This document shows, piece by piece, positions 10,294 through 22,500 of a DNA stretch of 64,000 nt; the first letter of the stretch is position 1; each line of letters opens with the position of its first letter. Position numbers and translations under genes: made by a program. Source of the DNA: Ichthyophis bannanicus (lineage: Eukaryota; Chordata; Amphibia; Gymnophiona; Ichthyophiidae); NCBI GenBank assembly GCA_033557465.1, contig JAWIIG010000025.1, positions 5,761,001 to 5,825,000 of the forward strand. The letters are read 5' to 3'. The notes beneath the pieces are model-generated. The model was not told the DNA's origin and searched no databases. It was given only the letters and a program-made list of their open reading frames with translations.

Positions 10294-13226
10294 GTTGTTG
10301 TTAAGTGCCGTCGAGTCGGAGTCGACTCATGGCGACCCTCTGGATAGCTATCCTAAATTGTGTTCGGTCTTCAGTCAGGCGGCTCATTGTTGACAGACTG
10401 GTACCCGTAGCTGCTGTTATTGTAGCGATCTATCTCATTGCTGGCCTTCCTCTTTTGCGTTGACCTTCTATCTTGCCAAGCATGATGTCTTTCTCTAATG
10501 ATCTCTCTCTTCGCATGATGTGTCCGAAGTATGAAAGTCGAAGTCTTGTCATCTGAGCTTCTAAAGAAAGCTTAGGTTTGATCTCCTCTAGTACCGACTG
10601 GTTTGTTCTTCGGGCAGTCCATGGTATACACAGTATTCGCCGCCAGCACCATAATTCAAAGGCATCAATTTTCTTCCTGTCTGTCTTTTTCACTGTCCAG
10701 CTTTCACATCCATATGATGTTATTGAAAATACCATGGCTTGAACAAGTCGAATCTTTGTATGGAGAGAGACATCTCTGCTCTTGAGAATCTTATCTAGGT
10801 CTTTCATAGCCATTCTGCCAAGAGCAATGCGTCGTCTGATTTCTTGACTGCTTGTTGCTTCTTTATTGATAGTTGATCCAAGTAGGTTAAAGTTGTTCAC
10901 GATTTCAATTTCTTCTCCTTCAACGATGAACCTGTTGATTATGCCAGTTGTCTTGATCTTTGTCTTCTTTACATTAAGGTGCAGGCCCATTTTGAGACTA
11001 TGTTCTTTGATTGTGAGAAGCAAATGTTTCAGATCATCTTCACTTTCAGCCAGTAATGTGGTATCATCAGCATAGCGAAGGTTGTTGATGAGTCTTCCAC
11101 CAATCTTCACACCTCTGTGGTCTTCATACAGTCCTGCTTCTCTGATGATTTGTTCTGCATATAAATTAAACAGGTAGGGGGAAAGTATGCAGCCTTGTCT
11201 TACACCTTTGCTTATTTTAAACCATTCTATTTCTCCTTGTTCCGTTCGAACTGTTGCTTCTTGATCAATGTACAGATTGCGCAAGAGAACGATCAGGTGT
11301 TCTGGTATACCCATGCTTCTTAACGTGGCCCAGAGTTTCTCATGGTTTACACAGTCAAAAGCCTTGCTATAGTCGATAAAGCACAAATATATATCCTTTT
11401 GGTATTCTTTAGTCTTTTCAAGGATCCATCTCACATCCGCAATGATGTCTCTCGTTCCTCGTCCTTTCCTGAACCCTGCTTGCACTTCAGGTAGTTCTTG
11501 TTCTAGGTATGGCTGTAGTCTCTTTTGAATAATCTTCAGTAGAATCTTGCTGGCATGTGGGATCAGAGCGATTGTGCGATAATTTCCACAGTCAGTTGGA
11601 TCACCTTTCTTTAGTATTGGTATAAACACAGATCTTTTCCAGTCAGTTGGCCATGATGTTGTCTTCCATATTTCTTGGCAGAGCCTTGTAAGTACGGTAA
11701 CAGCTGCATCAGATTGCTGCAATACTTCTATGGGAATGCCATCAATGCCTGGTGCTTTGTTCTTTGATAAGGCTTTCAATGCTGCTTCAACTTCTTCTTT
11801 CATCACCAATGGTTCCTGATCATAAGGTATAGGTTGAAACGGCTGTTGGTCCACTTGATCTTTATCATATAAAAACTCTGTATATTCCTTCCACCTTTTC
11901 TTGATCTTCTCAGCATCATTCAATATAGAACCTTGAGCATCTTGTAACATTCCAATTCGAGGCTGGAACTTTTTCTTTAGCTCTCGCAGCTTTAGGAAAG
12001 CCGATCTTGTTCTTCCTCTAATAGTTTCTGCTTCTATTTCCTTGCAAGTGTCATTGTAGTACTTTTCCTTGTCCTGTCTTGCTGCACGTTGGAAATCTCT
12101 GTTGAGTTCTGAGATTGTCTTTCTTTCTCCTTTGGCTTTAGCTTCTCTGCGTTTCTGGGCAATTTTCAGAGTTTCTTCCGTCATCCATTTTGGCCGTTTT
12201 TGCTTTTTCACCTTTTGTAGAGACTTCTCGCTTTCTTCCAGCACAACCTTCTTGACGTCATTCCATAACTCTTCCGGAGCTCTGTCATTTGTATCTAAAG
12301 CAGCAAATCGATTTTGCAGGCAGTCTTTAAATTCCAGTGGTATATTCTCAAGGTCATATTTTGCTGCATTCATGAGTGGTTTGCTCTTTTTCAACTTTAG
12401 CTTGAGTTTGCATACTAGTAGTTGATGATCTGTACCACAGTCAGCTCCAGGTTTTGTCTTTGTTGATGTTACAGAGCTTTTCCATCGTTGACTTCCACAG
12501 ATGTAGTCAATTTGATTTTTATACAATCCATTGGGTGAAGTCCATGTGTACAGTCGCCGCTTGTGTTGCTGGAAGAAGGTGTTTGAGATGAATAGATCAT
12601 TGGTCTTGCAGAATTCTATCAATCTTTCTCCAGCTTCATTTCTGTTGCCAAGTCCATATTTTCCAACTACTTTGCCTTCTTCTTTGTTGCCAACTTTTGC
12701 GTTCCAGTCACCCATGACTATCAGGATATCCTGTTTGCATGTTCTGTCAATTTCAGCTTGTACCTGTTCATAGAACTCTTCAATTTCATTCTCTTCTGCA
12801 GCTGTTGTTGGGGCATATACTTGAATTATAGTTGTGTTGATAGGCATTCCTCGTAGACGAATAGAGATTAAGCGTTCGCTGACTGCATTGTATTTCATTA
12901 CAGTTCTTGCAAGTTTCTTCTTTATTATAAATGCAACACCATTTCTTCTTTGTCTTTCATTTCCAGCATAGTAGACCATGTGATCATCTGATGCAAAGTG
13001 CCCGATGCCAGTCCATTTCAGTTCGCTGACACCCAACAGATCAAGTTGTACACGTTCCATTTCATTCTTGACCACCTCCAACTTCCCTTGGTTCATGCTT
13101 CGTACGTTCCATGTTCCAATGTGTAAGACATCTTTACAGCTTCTGACTCTCATTTCATGCGCAGCTACATCAGCAGTCAGACTTCCCGAGGGCTTTGATC
13201 CAACCACATCATAAATGCTGGCTTTA
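10294..13226 (-). mobile_element. RTE-clade BovB LINE, almost complete
   Basis: The minus strand encodes a BovB-type endonuclease and reverse transcriptase and ends with the family-typical ATGAGTCGACTCCGACTCGA ... GGCACTTAACAACAACA tail. It splits the right LTR; CCCT is present on both sides (10290-10293 and 13227-13230), a possible 4-bp target-site duplication. At 2.93 kb it is slightly shorter than usual full-length BovB, so a small 5' truncation is likely. Confidence 0.9.
10301..13207 (-). pseudogene. BovB endonuclease-reverse transcriptase ORF with one nonsense codon
   Basis: The frame is open for 925 codons. An APE-type endonuclease occupies residues 25-270: GTWNVRSMNQGK, SELKWTG, MGDWNAKVG near 165, NQIDYI, and GTDHQLLV near 258. 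The reverse transcriptase covers about 470-760: KAPGIDGIP, FIDYSKAFD near 611, KGVRQGCILSPYLFNLYAEQ near 667, and an intact YADD at about 712. A C-terminal region (CWRRILCIPWTARRTNQSVL) follows. A TAG at 10430-10432 interrupts the frame, after which the same frame continues for 42 codons to TAA at 10301-10303. In BovB relatives a Trp is common at the TAG position (MRW), so one substitution could explain it. All catalytic residues I can name are present, so this copy died very recently. The true start codon is uncertain; the frame is already open at GTG 13207. Confidence 0.85.
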
Positions 13227-13574
13227 CCCTATCACTCTGCTTTAGTTGATTGCTTTACAGGATTGGAGTTTAAAACCTCTAGACCAAGTTTCCTTGGTTC
13301 TTAAAAAGGACTCTCCTATCTAATAATAATAATTTTTATGCCACCGTGTGACATAAATGGTGTAGTTGTTTGGATTTTTGGTTTTATACAACTGAAAAGG
13401 AGACAAAAGAAGGAAAATATTTCCAAGGTTTAAAAAGGCAAAACCCGGAGTGGAATACCCAAGAGACCGGACTGGAAGGCAAAACCCGGAGTGGAGCGGC
13501 AAAAGACCGGACCGGAAGGCAAGACCCGGAGTGGAGCGGCAAAGCACCGGACCGGAAGTCAAAGACCCAGAGTG
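13227..13574 (+). repeat. Right LTR of Gmr1-like element, second part
   Basis: The LTR resumes with CCCTATCACTCTGC after the BovB and matches 5626-5968. It stops at CCAGAGTG in the 40-bp tandem array, where flanking sequence unlike the left copy begins. Confidence 0.85.
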
Positions 13575-15350
13575 ATTTATTGTGGTTTAGGGGTATTCAT
13601 CAGTATCAATTTAAGAAATTAGAATATTTAATTTAATTTGAAGACAGTGATAGTAGTGCTCCATTAGCATCAACAGCATAGTGGCCAAGTAGGAAAGGGC
13701 ACTATGTTGATGGTGCAAATAGGGCAAAGGAGGTGGCACATGGGTCAGGCAATGGGGGTAACTGGTGCACAAGGCTGCTCAGGCAGCTGGCCAGGTGACA
13801 CATCTGTGAATCCCATCATGACCCCACAGTGACAGTGGTGGCACACAAACATGCTGCCGCTGCAGAAAAGGCAATGCACAACCAGAGGCTGCCCAAGGGT
13901 CCCTGGCACCCTAGGCAGAGACCCTGGCCGGCCTCCCCCACTGCTGCTGCTGAAGCCAGCTCCGGAGGAAGAGGCTGGCAGCAGATGTGGCTGTAACCCC
14001 AAAGAGGGCTGCAAAAAGCAGCCGCCTGAGCAAATGCTACTGCTGCGACTGTCTGTCTCTCCCCCAAGATGGACTCTGCAGCAGCCGGGGATGTGGTGCT
14101 GGCGGCGGCAGTTGGGTGGGGCAGCGTGCCTGGGCATGTGTGCCGCTTCTGCCCACATCTGGATCTGCCACCCTACACACCCGCATACCCCACATAATGG
14201 ACAGGCTGCCACTTCACCCCAGTCCCACTGCCACCATGCTGCATTGTCAGCAGATGTGGGGGTGGTGGCCTCAGGTGCAGCAGCTCCCACCTGCATCAAA
14301 TAAAAGCCCCATCCTGGGCAACGCAACAATTGGCAAGTTCAGTCTTCTTGAGAAAATTTCAGCGGTAGAGGCAGCGGAGCACATGCTCATCCCTCCCCAT
14401 CAAAGTCAGAAATAGCAGAGAGCATGCCCACATCCCCCAGGGAAGGGGGTCCAGCATGCCTAGGTATGCAAGCTGCACAGGTGCAACAATGGCAGGGAGG
14501 GATGGAGCGACTGACAGGCTGCCCACACTGACCAGTGACCCATGGCACAAGTCCAGGTGACCATGTGGATCATCTGGCCTGTGGAGCAGGACAACCTCCA
14601 ACTGCACACAGTGAGTGGATATGTGCATGTGGTGGTGAAAAATGATGCTGTGGAAGGAATATGCAATAGGAGAACAGGGCATGCAGAGATCTTGGCAGGC
14701 ATTGGCAGGCCCCTACTCATGCCCGCATTCGCCCCTGACAATGACCAAAGCTACACCCATGGACTTTTGAACCCATAAGGCAGCTCTGTGACTCAACACA
14801 CAAGGCCAGGGTGTATATGAGCTGAGGGTCACAGTTAAAGACCTGCCTGTGAATCATGTACTGCATATCCCTGTGGGGAAACCTTAGCCTATACTGCAGA
14901 TACAGCACCATCATGTGAAACCCCCAATGATTCACCCAACAAAGAGCCACACAGACAGGCTCCACTATCCACGGCTGGATGGAAAGACAGGCTGATAGCA
15001 CCAGCACACTGAGCCAGTGTGCATTTCAGAGCACACTAATAGCACCTGAACAATGAGCACAAATTAACAATCCCTGGACAGATAAGGTGATCGAAGTGGC
15101 ACAGCATGGTGATGCTTGTGTCTCTCCAGAGTATTGTATCCTTCTGCAATGCTTCATGCCTCACATTGCATAAGCTGTACCCAGCATTTGTCTGGGAATA
15201 TGCATGATGAGGAACAGAGGATTGTGGGTATGGCCTGAAACAGAGTGATTTGCCCAGGCTATGTATGTGTCAGAGATAGGGGCAATGGCTGTGACATTGG
15301 GTTGCCTGCATGGCCTGGGTATCCACTGCATTCCATGCTGAGAGAGAACT
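13575..15350 (-). other. Decayed repeat, possible PIF/Harbinger transposase remnant
   Basis: This GC-balanced block has no intact gene. On the minus strand a short stretch near 14830-14870 reads QVFNCDPQLIYT, reminiscent of the QVVCD block of Harbinger-type transposases. Bases 15170-15345 (minus strand) align by eye with 47890-48090 inside the Harbinger element at 46182-50434, sharing words such as GGCCATACCCAC and CTCAT(C)ATGCA. Long frames on both strands at 13745-14415 look like chance. The assignment is tentative. Confidence 0.35.
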
Positions 15351-17455
15351 AAAGACCTTTTCAAGTACATTTGTAGCAAAAAACCTGTGAGAGAGTCAGT
15401 TGGTCCATTAGATGATAAAGGGGTTAAAGGAGCACTAAGAGGCGACAAGGTGATAGCGGAGAGACTGAATTAATTCTTTGCTTCGGTCTTTACAGAGGAA
15501 GATGTAGGGATGTTACGCATGACTGAAGTGGTATTTAAAGGTGCAGAAGAATTGAAGGAAATATCGATACATCGGGAAGATGTCTTACAATTATTAGATA
15601 AAATAAAGAGTAGCAAATCACCTGGGCCAGATGGTATACATCCAAAGGTGTTGAAAGAACTGAAATATGAGATTGCAGAACTGCTATCAGTAATCTGTGA
15701 ACTATCATTAAAATCATCTCTAATACCTGAAGATTGGAGGATCGCCAATGTAACACCAATTTTTAAAAAGGGTTCCAGGGGTGATCCGGGAAACTACAGA
15801 CCGGTGAGCCTGACGTCAGTACTGGGAAAAATGGTAGAAACCATCATAAAGAATAAAATTACTCAGCATGTAGATAGTCACAACCTAATGGGAGACAGCC
15901 AACATGGCTTTAGACAAGGAAGATCTTGTCTTACTAATCTGTTATGTTTTTTTGAAGGAGTGAATAAACAGGTGGACAAAGGTGAGTCGGTTGATATTTA
16001 TTTTTATTTATTTATTTTATTTGAACTCATTTCTATACCGCTACTTCCAGTGATCAGCAGCGGTTCACATCAAACATTTAACTCTGCAAAGTTAGCAGTT
16101 TACATAGAACAAAAACTTAGCAGTTTACATAAAACAGTAGTGTGGAACATTGAACAAGTAAAAAATGTAACATTAACTTCATAATTGTGTATCTGTGTAT
16201 ATTGTGTATCTGGACTTTCAGAAAGCCTTTGACAAGGTCCCTCATCAGAGACTTTTGGCAAAACTAAAGAGTCATGGGATAGGAGGCAGTGTACTATTGT
16301 GGATCAGGAACTGGTTGAAAGATAGAAAGCAGAGGGTAGGGCTAAATGGCCAATTTTCCCAATGGAGAAAGGTGAATAGTGGTGTACCCCAGGGATCTGT
16401 GCTGGGTCCGCTGCTTTTTGACATATTCATAAATGACCTGGAAAGTGGAATAACGAGTGAGGTTATCAAATTTGCAGATGACACAAAACTATTTAAAGTT
16501 GTTAAAACCCAAGAGGATTGTGAAAAATTGCAAGAGGATCTTGATAAATTGGAAGACTGGGTATCAAAATGGCAGATGAAATTTAATGTGGACAAGTGCA
16601 AGGTTATGCACCTAGGGAAGAACAACCCAAACTATGGTTACACGATGCAAGGTTCCACATTAGGAACCACCACCCAGGAAAAAGATTTAGGCATCATTGT
16701 GGATACCATGTTAAAACCCTCGGCCCAGTGTGCAGCGGCGGCCAAGAGAGCAAATAGAATGCTAGGTATGATAAGGAAAGGAATGGAAAATAAAACAAAA
16801 GATATTATAATGCCTCTATATCGTTCCATGGTGAGACCGCACCTTGAATATTGTGTGCAATTCTGGTCGCCGTATCTTAAAAAGGATATAGCGATTTTAG
16901 AAAAGGTACAGAGAAGAGCCACCAAAATGGTAAAGGGGATGGAAGGATACTCCTATGAAGAAAGGCTAAAAAGGTTAGGGCTCTTTAACCTGGAAAAGAG
17001 ACGGCTGAGGGGAGATATGATAGAAGTCTATAAATTAAGGAACGGAGTGGAACGGGTAAACGTAGATTGATTGTTTACCTTATCAGAATATAGAAAGACT
17101 AGGTGACATGCAATGAAGCTACAGGGTAAACTATTTAAGACTAATAAAAGAAAATATTTTTTCACTCAACGTGTAATCAAACTCTGGAATTTGTTACCGG
17201 AGGATGTAGTAAAGGCTGTTAGTGTAGCTGGATTTAAAAAAGGTTTGGACAAGTTCCTGGAGGAAAGGTCCATAAACCATTATTAAGAAGTGACCGAAGA
17301 TATCAATGCTTGACCCAGTACAAGCATTGTGGAACTTGTGTCTCTTGGGGAAACTGCTAGGTACATATGACCTAGATTGGCTACTGTTGGAAACAGAATA
17401 CTGGGCTTGATGGACCTTGGTCTGACCCAGTATGGCATATCTTATGTTCTTATGA
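15351..17455 (+). mobile_element. CR1 LINE (family A), 5'-truncated
   Basis: It matches the full CR1 at 56003-63868 from the linker before RT (TTTTCAAGTACATTYGTAGCAAA) to the 3'UTR and CTTATGTTCTTATG tail. RT blocks include [66 protein letters not shown] and FADDTKLF (catalytic FADD intact). Damage: a TAA where the other copy has GAA (near 15471), a 190-bp insertion at 15998-16190, and a TGA at 17068-17070 where the other copy continues. It is dead. Confidence 0.9.
15998..16190 (-). mobile_element. L2-like LINE 3' end inserted in CR1 RT
   Basis: It starts with TTTATTTATTTATTTTATTT (the tail on the minus strand) followed by TATACCGCTAC...GCAGCGGTTCA, the same 3' hairpin seen at 20512 and 23930. 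It interrupts the CR1 between GTTGATATT and TTGTGTATCTGGACTTTCAG, splitting the RT frame. Confidence 0.75.
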
Positions 17456-18146
17456 GCTGTGATCATCTCACGGCTAGGTATCCGCATAGTGCCTTATAGC
17501 ATTAGGCTGCAGTTTGTAGGTGCTCTTCCCTTCCTGGGTGCCCACTTGCTGAGGTACCTGCTCGGTGTCCATGCTGTCTGTCACAATTCAGGGTGTACAT
17601 GGTTGCTCTGTGCACATGCAGTGTGTGTGTGCTGACCAGCAGACTGGGCGTAGTTAGTATGTGCATGGCTGAGACAGCCCTATAATGAACCTCAAATGCA
17701 TGCTGACTATGCTTGATATAATGGACTGTTAGTTCTATATGGTTAGGACAGCAGCTGTTCTTGGCATGCTCACTATGGTCACTATTGCTCACTATTAGAT
17801 GTTCAGGGAGTCCCTGGCCAACAGGAGCAGGACACAGGCCCCAGATGTGACAGTGCTAATGGGCAGACATCCAGTGATTAACATCACACACTGGCAGTGA
17901 TGTGGATCTGCAACAGTGCTGGCAGAGTCTTCTCTAACAGTGCAAGCTCTGGGGACCAGGTGCTGTGTGCCCCTTCTCACCTTCAGAGAGACTGCTGAAA
18001 CCGGTCAGTTGCACAGTTTGCAGCTGTTATGTGCATGTAGCACATACTGTCAGTGCATATGAAGGGACTGAACTGTATCAGCACACACAGCAGACATTGC
18101 AGGCAAGGGCCTGCAGTATCTTTGATTCCAGACATTGCTATGCAAA

Positions 18147-18245
18147 ATAGCCTGGAGGTGTGGCCTAATAGTTATAGCACTGTTTCCATCATCAAGGGAT
18201 AAGAGTTCAAGTCCCACTTGTTCTCTGTGTGCTACTCAGTTCATT
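18147..18245 (+). mobile_element. tRNA-derived SINE fragment
   Basis: GTGGCCTAATAGTTATAGCAC resembles a pol III A box, and GAGTTCAAGTCCCAC is a good B box about 35 bp later. No complete tRNA fold is claimed. Confidence 0.55.
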
Positions 18246-18439
18246 TTCATGCCTGGAATGGTCTGGGATCAGCTGTTACTGGCTGACATACATTCTTATG
18301 CTTTGTTCTGTATTCCACCCACAATGTGGTCTGCAAACATACATTTGCCAGCATGCTCTTCTGGGTGTATGGCTTTATTGGCTCTGCCGCAACCCATTGC
18401 AAGGGGTCAGACATGTTCACCCTGAAGTTTCATGCCACC

Positions 18440-18645
18440 TGACTGGAAGTGTATCATAATGGTTAGGACACTGGATTGGAAACCAAACAAACAGGGTTCA
18501 ATGCCCACTTATATGCCTGGTGGGAACATTTTACTGAGGCTTCTATGTATGGCATAGCCTTCATAGACTGCTCTACTCTTGTGTCCTTGGGAAGGTCACT
18601 TAAACCTCCATTGACTCAGCAGACTGCAGGTTCTCACAGTCCCTG
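18440..18645 (+). mobile_element. tRNA-derived SINE with MIR/CORE-like region
   Basis: The A-box-like ATAATGGTTAGGACACTGGA is followed by B box GGGTTCAATGCCC. Downstream CTTGTGTCCTTGGGAAGGTC then ACTTAAACCTCCATTGACTCAG matches the conserved region common in MIR-type SINEs. The same family occurs on the minus strand at 52925-53076. Confidence 0.7.
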
Positions 18646-19513
18646 TGGTTTTCATATATTACCAGGTTTGGGATATAATCTGCACTGTTACAGCAGTATA
18701 ATCGCTGCCAGTGAAATACAAACAGATATAACCTACTTGAGAAACATGAGTCAGGTACTCATGATTGTGACTGTACAGCTTTGACTCCCTCACATCTCTG
18801 CATTATCAGGTGTTGCATACACATTTGTCAGGGGAATTGAATGGTGTTTGGGAGACTGGGGCAGGTGTGTGACCAACATGTCTGGTATCAGGCCTTCCAT
18901 GTGGCACTGGCACACATTTTTCCCACACAGTACAAGTGCATTGGGGATGGAACCTCAGATACATCAGTGCTGCATGCCCATACCACACTCTTATCTACCA
19001 CCATCCATCAGCCTCTGCTGGCTATGTGCTGTCATGTATTCTCCTGCTAGCTGCTATGCCATGGTCCACTCAGGTTTTCTTTTCTCCATTTCAATTTGCA
19101 CACAAGCTTCTCCTATGCGTGATCTGCACATCACCACTCCTACTCCATCATCCTTTTGATGCACACATCGTGGCAGTCCTGACTCCACTGGGGGACATTT
19201 CTTCCCCATGCTATGCTACTCACTGACATTCCGGCATATTAAGTGGGCACACCCCAGTGCGTCAGTACATCTGCTTCACACATGCTCACCCCACTTACTG
19301 GCTGCCACGGTGGATGCCCATGGATCTGTCAGATCCATCAGCTCCCACCTGTCCTTCCATTCATCACCATTATATTGTCTTTCGCTAGGACTCCATTATC
19401 CATCATTACAGTGACAGCTGTTTTCAGGCACTAAGATGCATGCTTGCCACCTTAATGCCCGGTGTCCTGTTAGTGCACGTTAGGCGGCGCATTGCACCCT
19501 TATTGCCGGAACA

Positions 19514-22500
19514 TGATGTGGTCCCTTTACACAAAAGAGGACATAAGGATGACATTGAGAATTACAGGCTGGTTAGTCTAACCTCTGTGGATAGTAAACT
19601 ATTGGAAAGATAAAGGAGAGAATAGTGAGGTTGCTGGAGTCCAATGGATTGCAGGATGCGAGACAACATGGATTCACCAGAGGCAGGTATTGTCAGACAA
19701 ATCTGATAGATTTTTTTGACTGGGTGACCAGGGAGTTGGACAAAGGGAGAGCCCTAGATGTGGTATATTTAGATTTCAGTAAAGCCTTTAACACTGCTCC
19801 ATACAGGCAACTTATAAACAAACTGAGTGCCCTAGGGATGGACCCTAAAGTTACTGATTGGGTTAGAAATTGATTGAGTGGGAAATCACAAAGGGTACAG
19901 GTAAATGGAGCTCACTCTTAGGAGAAGGAGGTTATCAGTGGTGTGCCACAGGGATCTGTCCTTGGTCTGATTCTGTTTAACATCTTTGTTAGTGATATTG
20001 TGGAAGGACTGTCGGGTAAGATTTGCTTGTTTACAGATGATACCAAAATACCTATAGAATACCATTAGAATAGACACACTGGAAGAAGTCAACAACATGA
20101 GGAGGGATCTAGCTAAACTTGAAGAATGGTCTATAATATGGCAGCTGAATTTTAATACTATAAAAATGCAGGGTCATGCATTTAGGCTGCAAAAATCCAA
20201 AGGAGCTGTACAGTGTAGGGGGTGAGGTACTTCTGTCCACAAAAGAAGAGCGGGAACTGGGAATACTTGTGTCCAACGATCTTAAAGAAGCTAAATAGAT
20301 AGAAAAGGCGACTGCAATGCTTGGGTGTATAGGGAGGGGAATGGCCAGCAGAAAAAAGAAGGTGATAATGCCTCTGTATAAGTCTCTGGTGCAACCTCAT
20401 TTGGAGTATTGTGTGCAATTCTGGAGACCACCTCTTCAGAAGGATATAGGCAGATTGGAATCGGTGCAGAGGGTGGCTACTAAAATTTATTTATTTAACA
20501 TTTTCTTCTATACCGCGCTATTAAAATCAGCGCGGTGTACATCGAACAAGAATACTGCAATGTATACAAATAACATTGAGTTTACAAATAACAGGGAATT
20601 GAACATGGGGGAGAAAACGGGGAAACTAAATACATATTAACTCAAACTATGTACAATGCTCTAATGTAACTGGGTGTTGCATTAGTTTTGTGAAGGTTGG
20701 TAGGGTTTGGGGGACTACCTATTATTTGTGGTGTTGACGTGCAGGGGCGACTGGTGTGTGGGGAAGTTTGCAGGTTGTTAGTTGTGCTTCTATCGCTGGA
20801 GGTTTCTGAGTAGCATTTTGTGAACAGGTGGAGCTTTATGGCTTTTCTAAATAGGATGAGGCTTTTTATTCCACGGATTTCGTGGGGGAGTGCATTCCAG
20901 TTTGACGGGGCAAATAATGAGAAGGCTCTGTTGGAAGTAGCTTTTGTGCACTTAGTCATTAACTTAGGGACTGCTAATGTGTTCCGTGCAGTAGATCTTC
21001 TGTTTCTGTTTTCTGGGGTGCCATGAATTAGTTTGCTGATTGGTGTAGGGGGGTAGTTATTTAGGGCTTTGAAAGTGAGGACCAATGATTTGTATTGGAG
21101 CCTGGCATGTAGAGGTAGCCAATGCAATTCTTTCATGATGGGTGTTATGTGGTCGGATCTTGACGATCCGGAGAGGACTCTTGCGGCTGCATTCAAGGCT
21201 AAGCGGAGGGGGTTTAAAGTTGATTGTGGGAGGCCGTGCAGGATGATGTTTGCAAAATCGACATGTGGAAGGACTAGTGCCTGGAAGGTTGTCCGATAGT
21301 CTGTGAAGTCCAGTAGGTGTCGAAGGTGGCGTAGAGTTCTGATTTTATGGTATATTGCCTTTGTGATGTTTTGATATGCGTTGTCATGTTCAGGTGCTGG
21401 TCCAGGGTGATGCCGAGGTAACGGATTGTGGATTTGGACTTCAACTCTACATTGTTGACACGTAGTGATGAAGGAGGTATGAATTTGAGGTTCTTTGTGA
21501 CAAATAGAACATCTGTTTTACTGTGATTGATCCGTAAGTTTTGTGATAATAGCCAATTGGCTACTGCTTCGAAGCAGTTGATGATTGGGGAGAGCACTGG
21601 TTGGTCTATCAAGAACGGCATGTAAAGGAGGATGTCATCAGCGTATGCCAGGCACTTTACGTTGAAGGATCGAATCAAGTCACATATCGGCTGCATATAA
21701 ATGTTGAACATCAGGGATGATAAGGACGATCCTTGGGGAACTCCCTGTGTTTGCAGAAATGGTTTGGAAGATGCTTGGCCAACCTTGACTTGTTGCCACC
21801 TATTAGATAAGTAGGATTCACACCATTTTAGTGCTGTGCTTTGGATCCCCTTTTCTTTTAGGCGTTGTATAAGTATGTCATGGCTCACCGAGTCGAAGGC
21901 GGCAGATATGTCCAGGAAGATGAGGACAAAGCCTTGTTGTATGTTGTTGATTCCTGTGATCAGATCGTTGAACAGGGTTGTGAGGACAGTGTCTACTCCG
22001 TGTGCTTCCCTGAATCCGTGTTGGACAGGATCCAACGGTGCTTGGGTGTCGATATGTTGCTGGATTTGTTGTTGAGCGGCTTTTTCGATGATCTTAGCAA
22101 GCTGTGGGATGCTCGATATTGGTCTGAAGGATTCTACTTTCGAAGGGTCTAGTTTGTTGTTTTTTAGTAGGGGCTTGATAGAGGTGCTTTTGAGACTCTG
22201 CGGGAATGATCCAGTGATAAAGGACTGGTTCAGTATGTTAGCCAGGATGTTGCTTATGTCATGGCGAAGCTCTTTGATCCAGCTGGCTGGACAGGGGTCA
22301 TTAGGTGCAGTGCTGGGGTTAACAGAGGCAACAATGTTTTCAACCTCTTTAGTGGATACTGCGGTGAAGTTGCATAGAGGAGTTGTTTGAGATGTTTTAG
22401 ATGGTGTGGAGGGGTTATTGGTGCCTATGTTTGTGTTGGTCTTGATCATCTTCGATTGTAAATAATCTGCATAGTCCTGAGGTTGAGGCATTGGAGGGTG

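Larger units (their letters stand above)
4550..13574 (+). mobile_element. Gmr1-like Ty3/Gypsy LTR retrotransposon, RT-less, with nested BovB
   Basis: Two LTRs starting TGTGATGCAG (4550 and 9218) flank gag and pol. About 16 differences counted by eye over 1.42 kb (about 1%) make it a young insertion. Gag has a SCAN-like capsid and a zinc knuckle. Pol has protease followed directly by integrase in one frame, the gene order known for Gmr1-type elements (PR-IN-RT-RH). After the integrase GPY/F module the sequence runs within about 160 bp into the right LTR, so RT and RNase H are absent. The element cannot retrotranspose on its own. The right LTR carries a 2.9-kb BovB insertion and ends inside a tandem repeat. 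Confidence 0.85.
17456..19513. other. Decayed repetitive sequence carrying two tRNA-derived SINEs
   Basis: No coding capacity. The composition resembles 13.6-15.3 kb and parts of 46.9-49.4 kb; for example GACTGCAGGT...CACA...CTGTGGTT...TACCAGG recurs at 18622-18670 and 46896-46940. It may be part of an old Harbinger-like element. Individual SINEs are listed separately. Confidence 0.35.

Noticed and set aside
10301..13207. Host gene (craniofacial-development-protein-2-like)
   Set aside because: Such annotations often derive from BovB-type LINEs. The endonuclease-RT domains, family 3' tail and insertion inside an LTR identify it as BovB.
13745..14415. Overlapping frames of 142-194 residues on both strands
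   Set aside because: Low-complexity GC-rich sequence in a decayed repeat, with no family motif or consistent strand.
18147..18645. Functional tRNA genes
   Set aside because: A- and B-box-like parts are present, but no cloverleaf with paired acceptor stem; they fit tRNA-derived SINEs.
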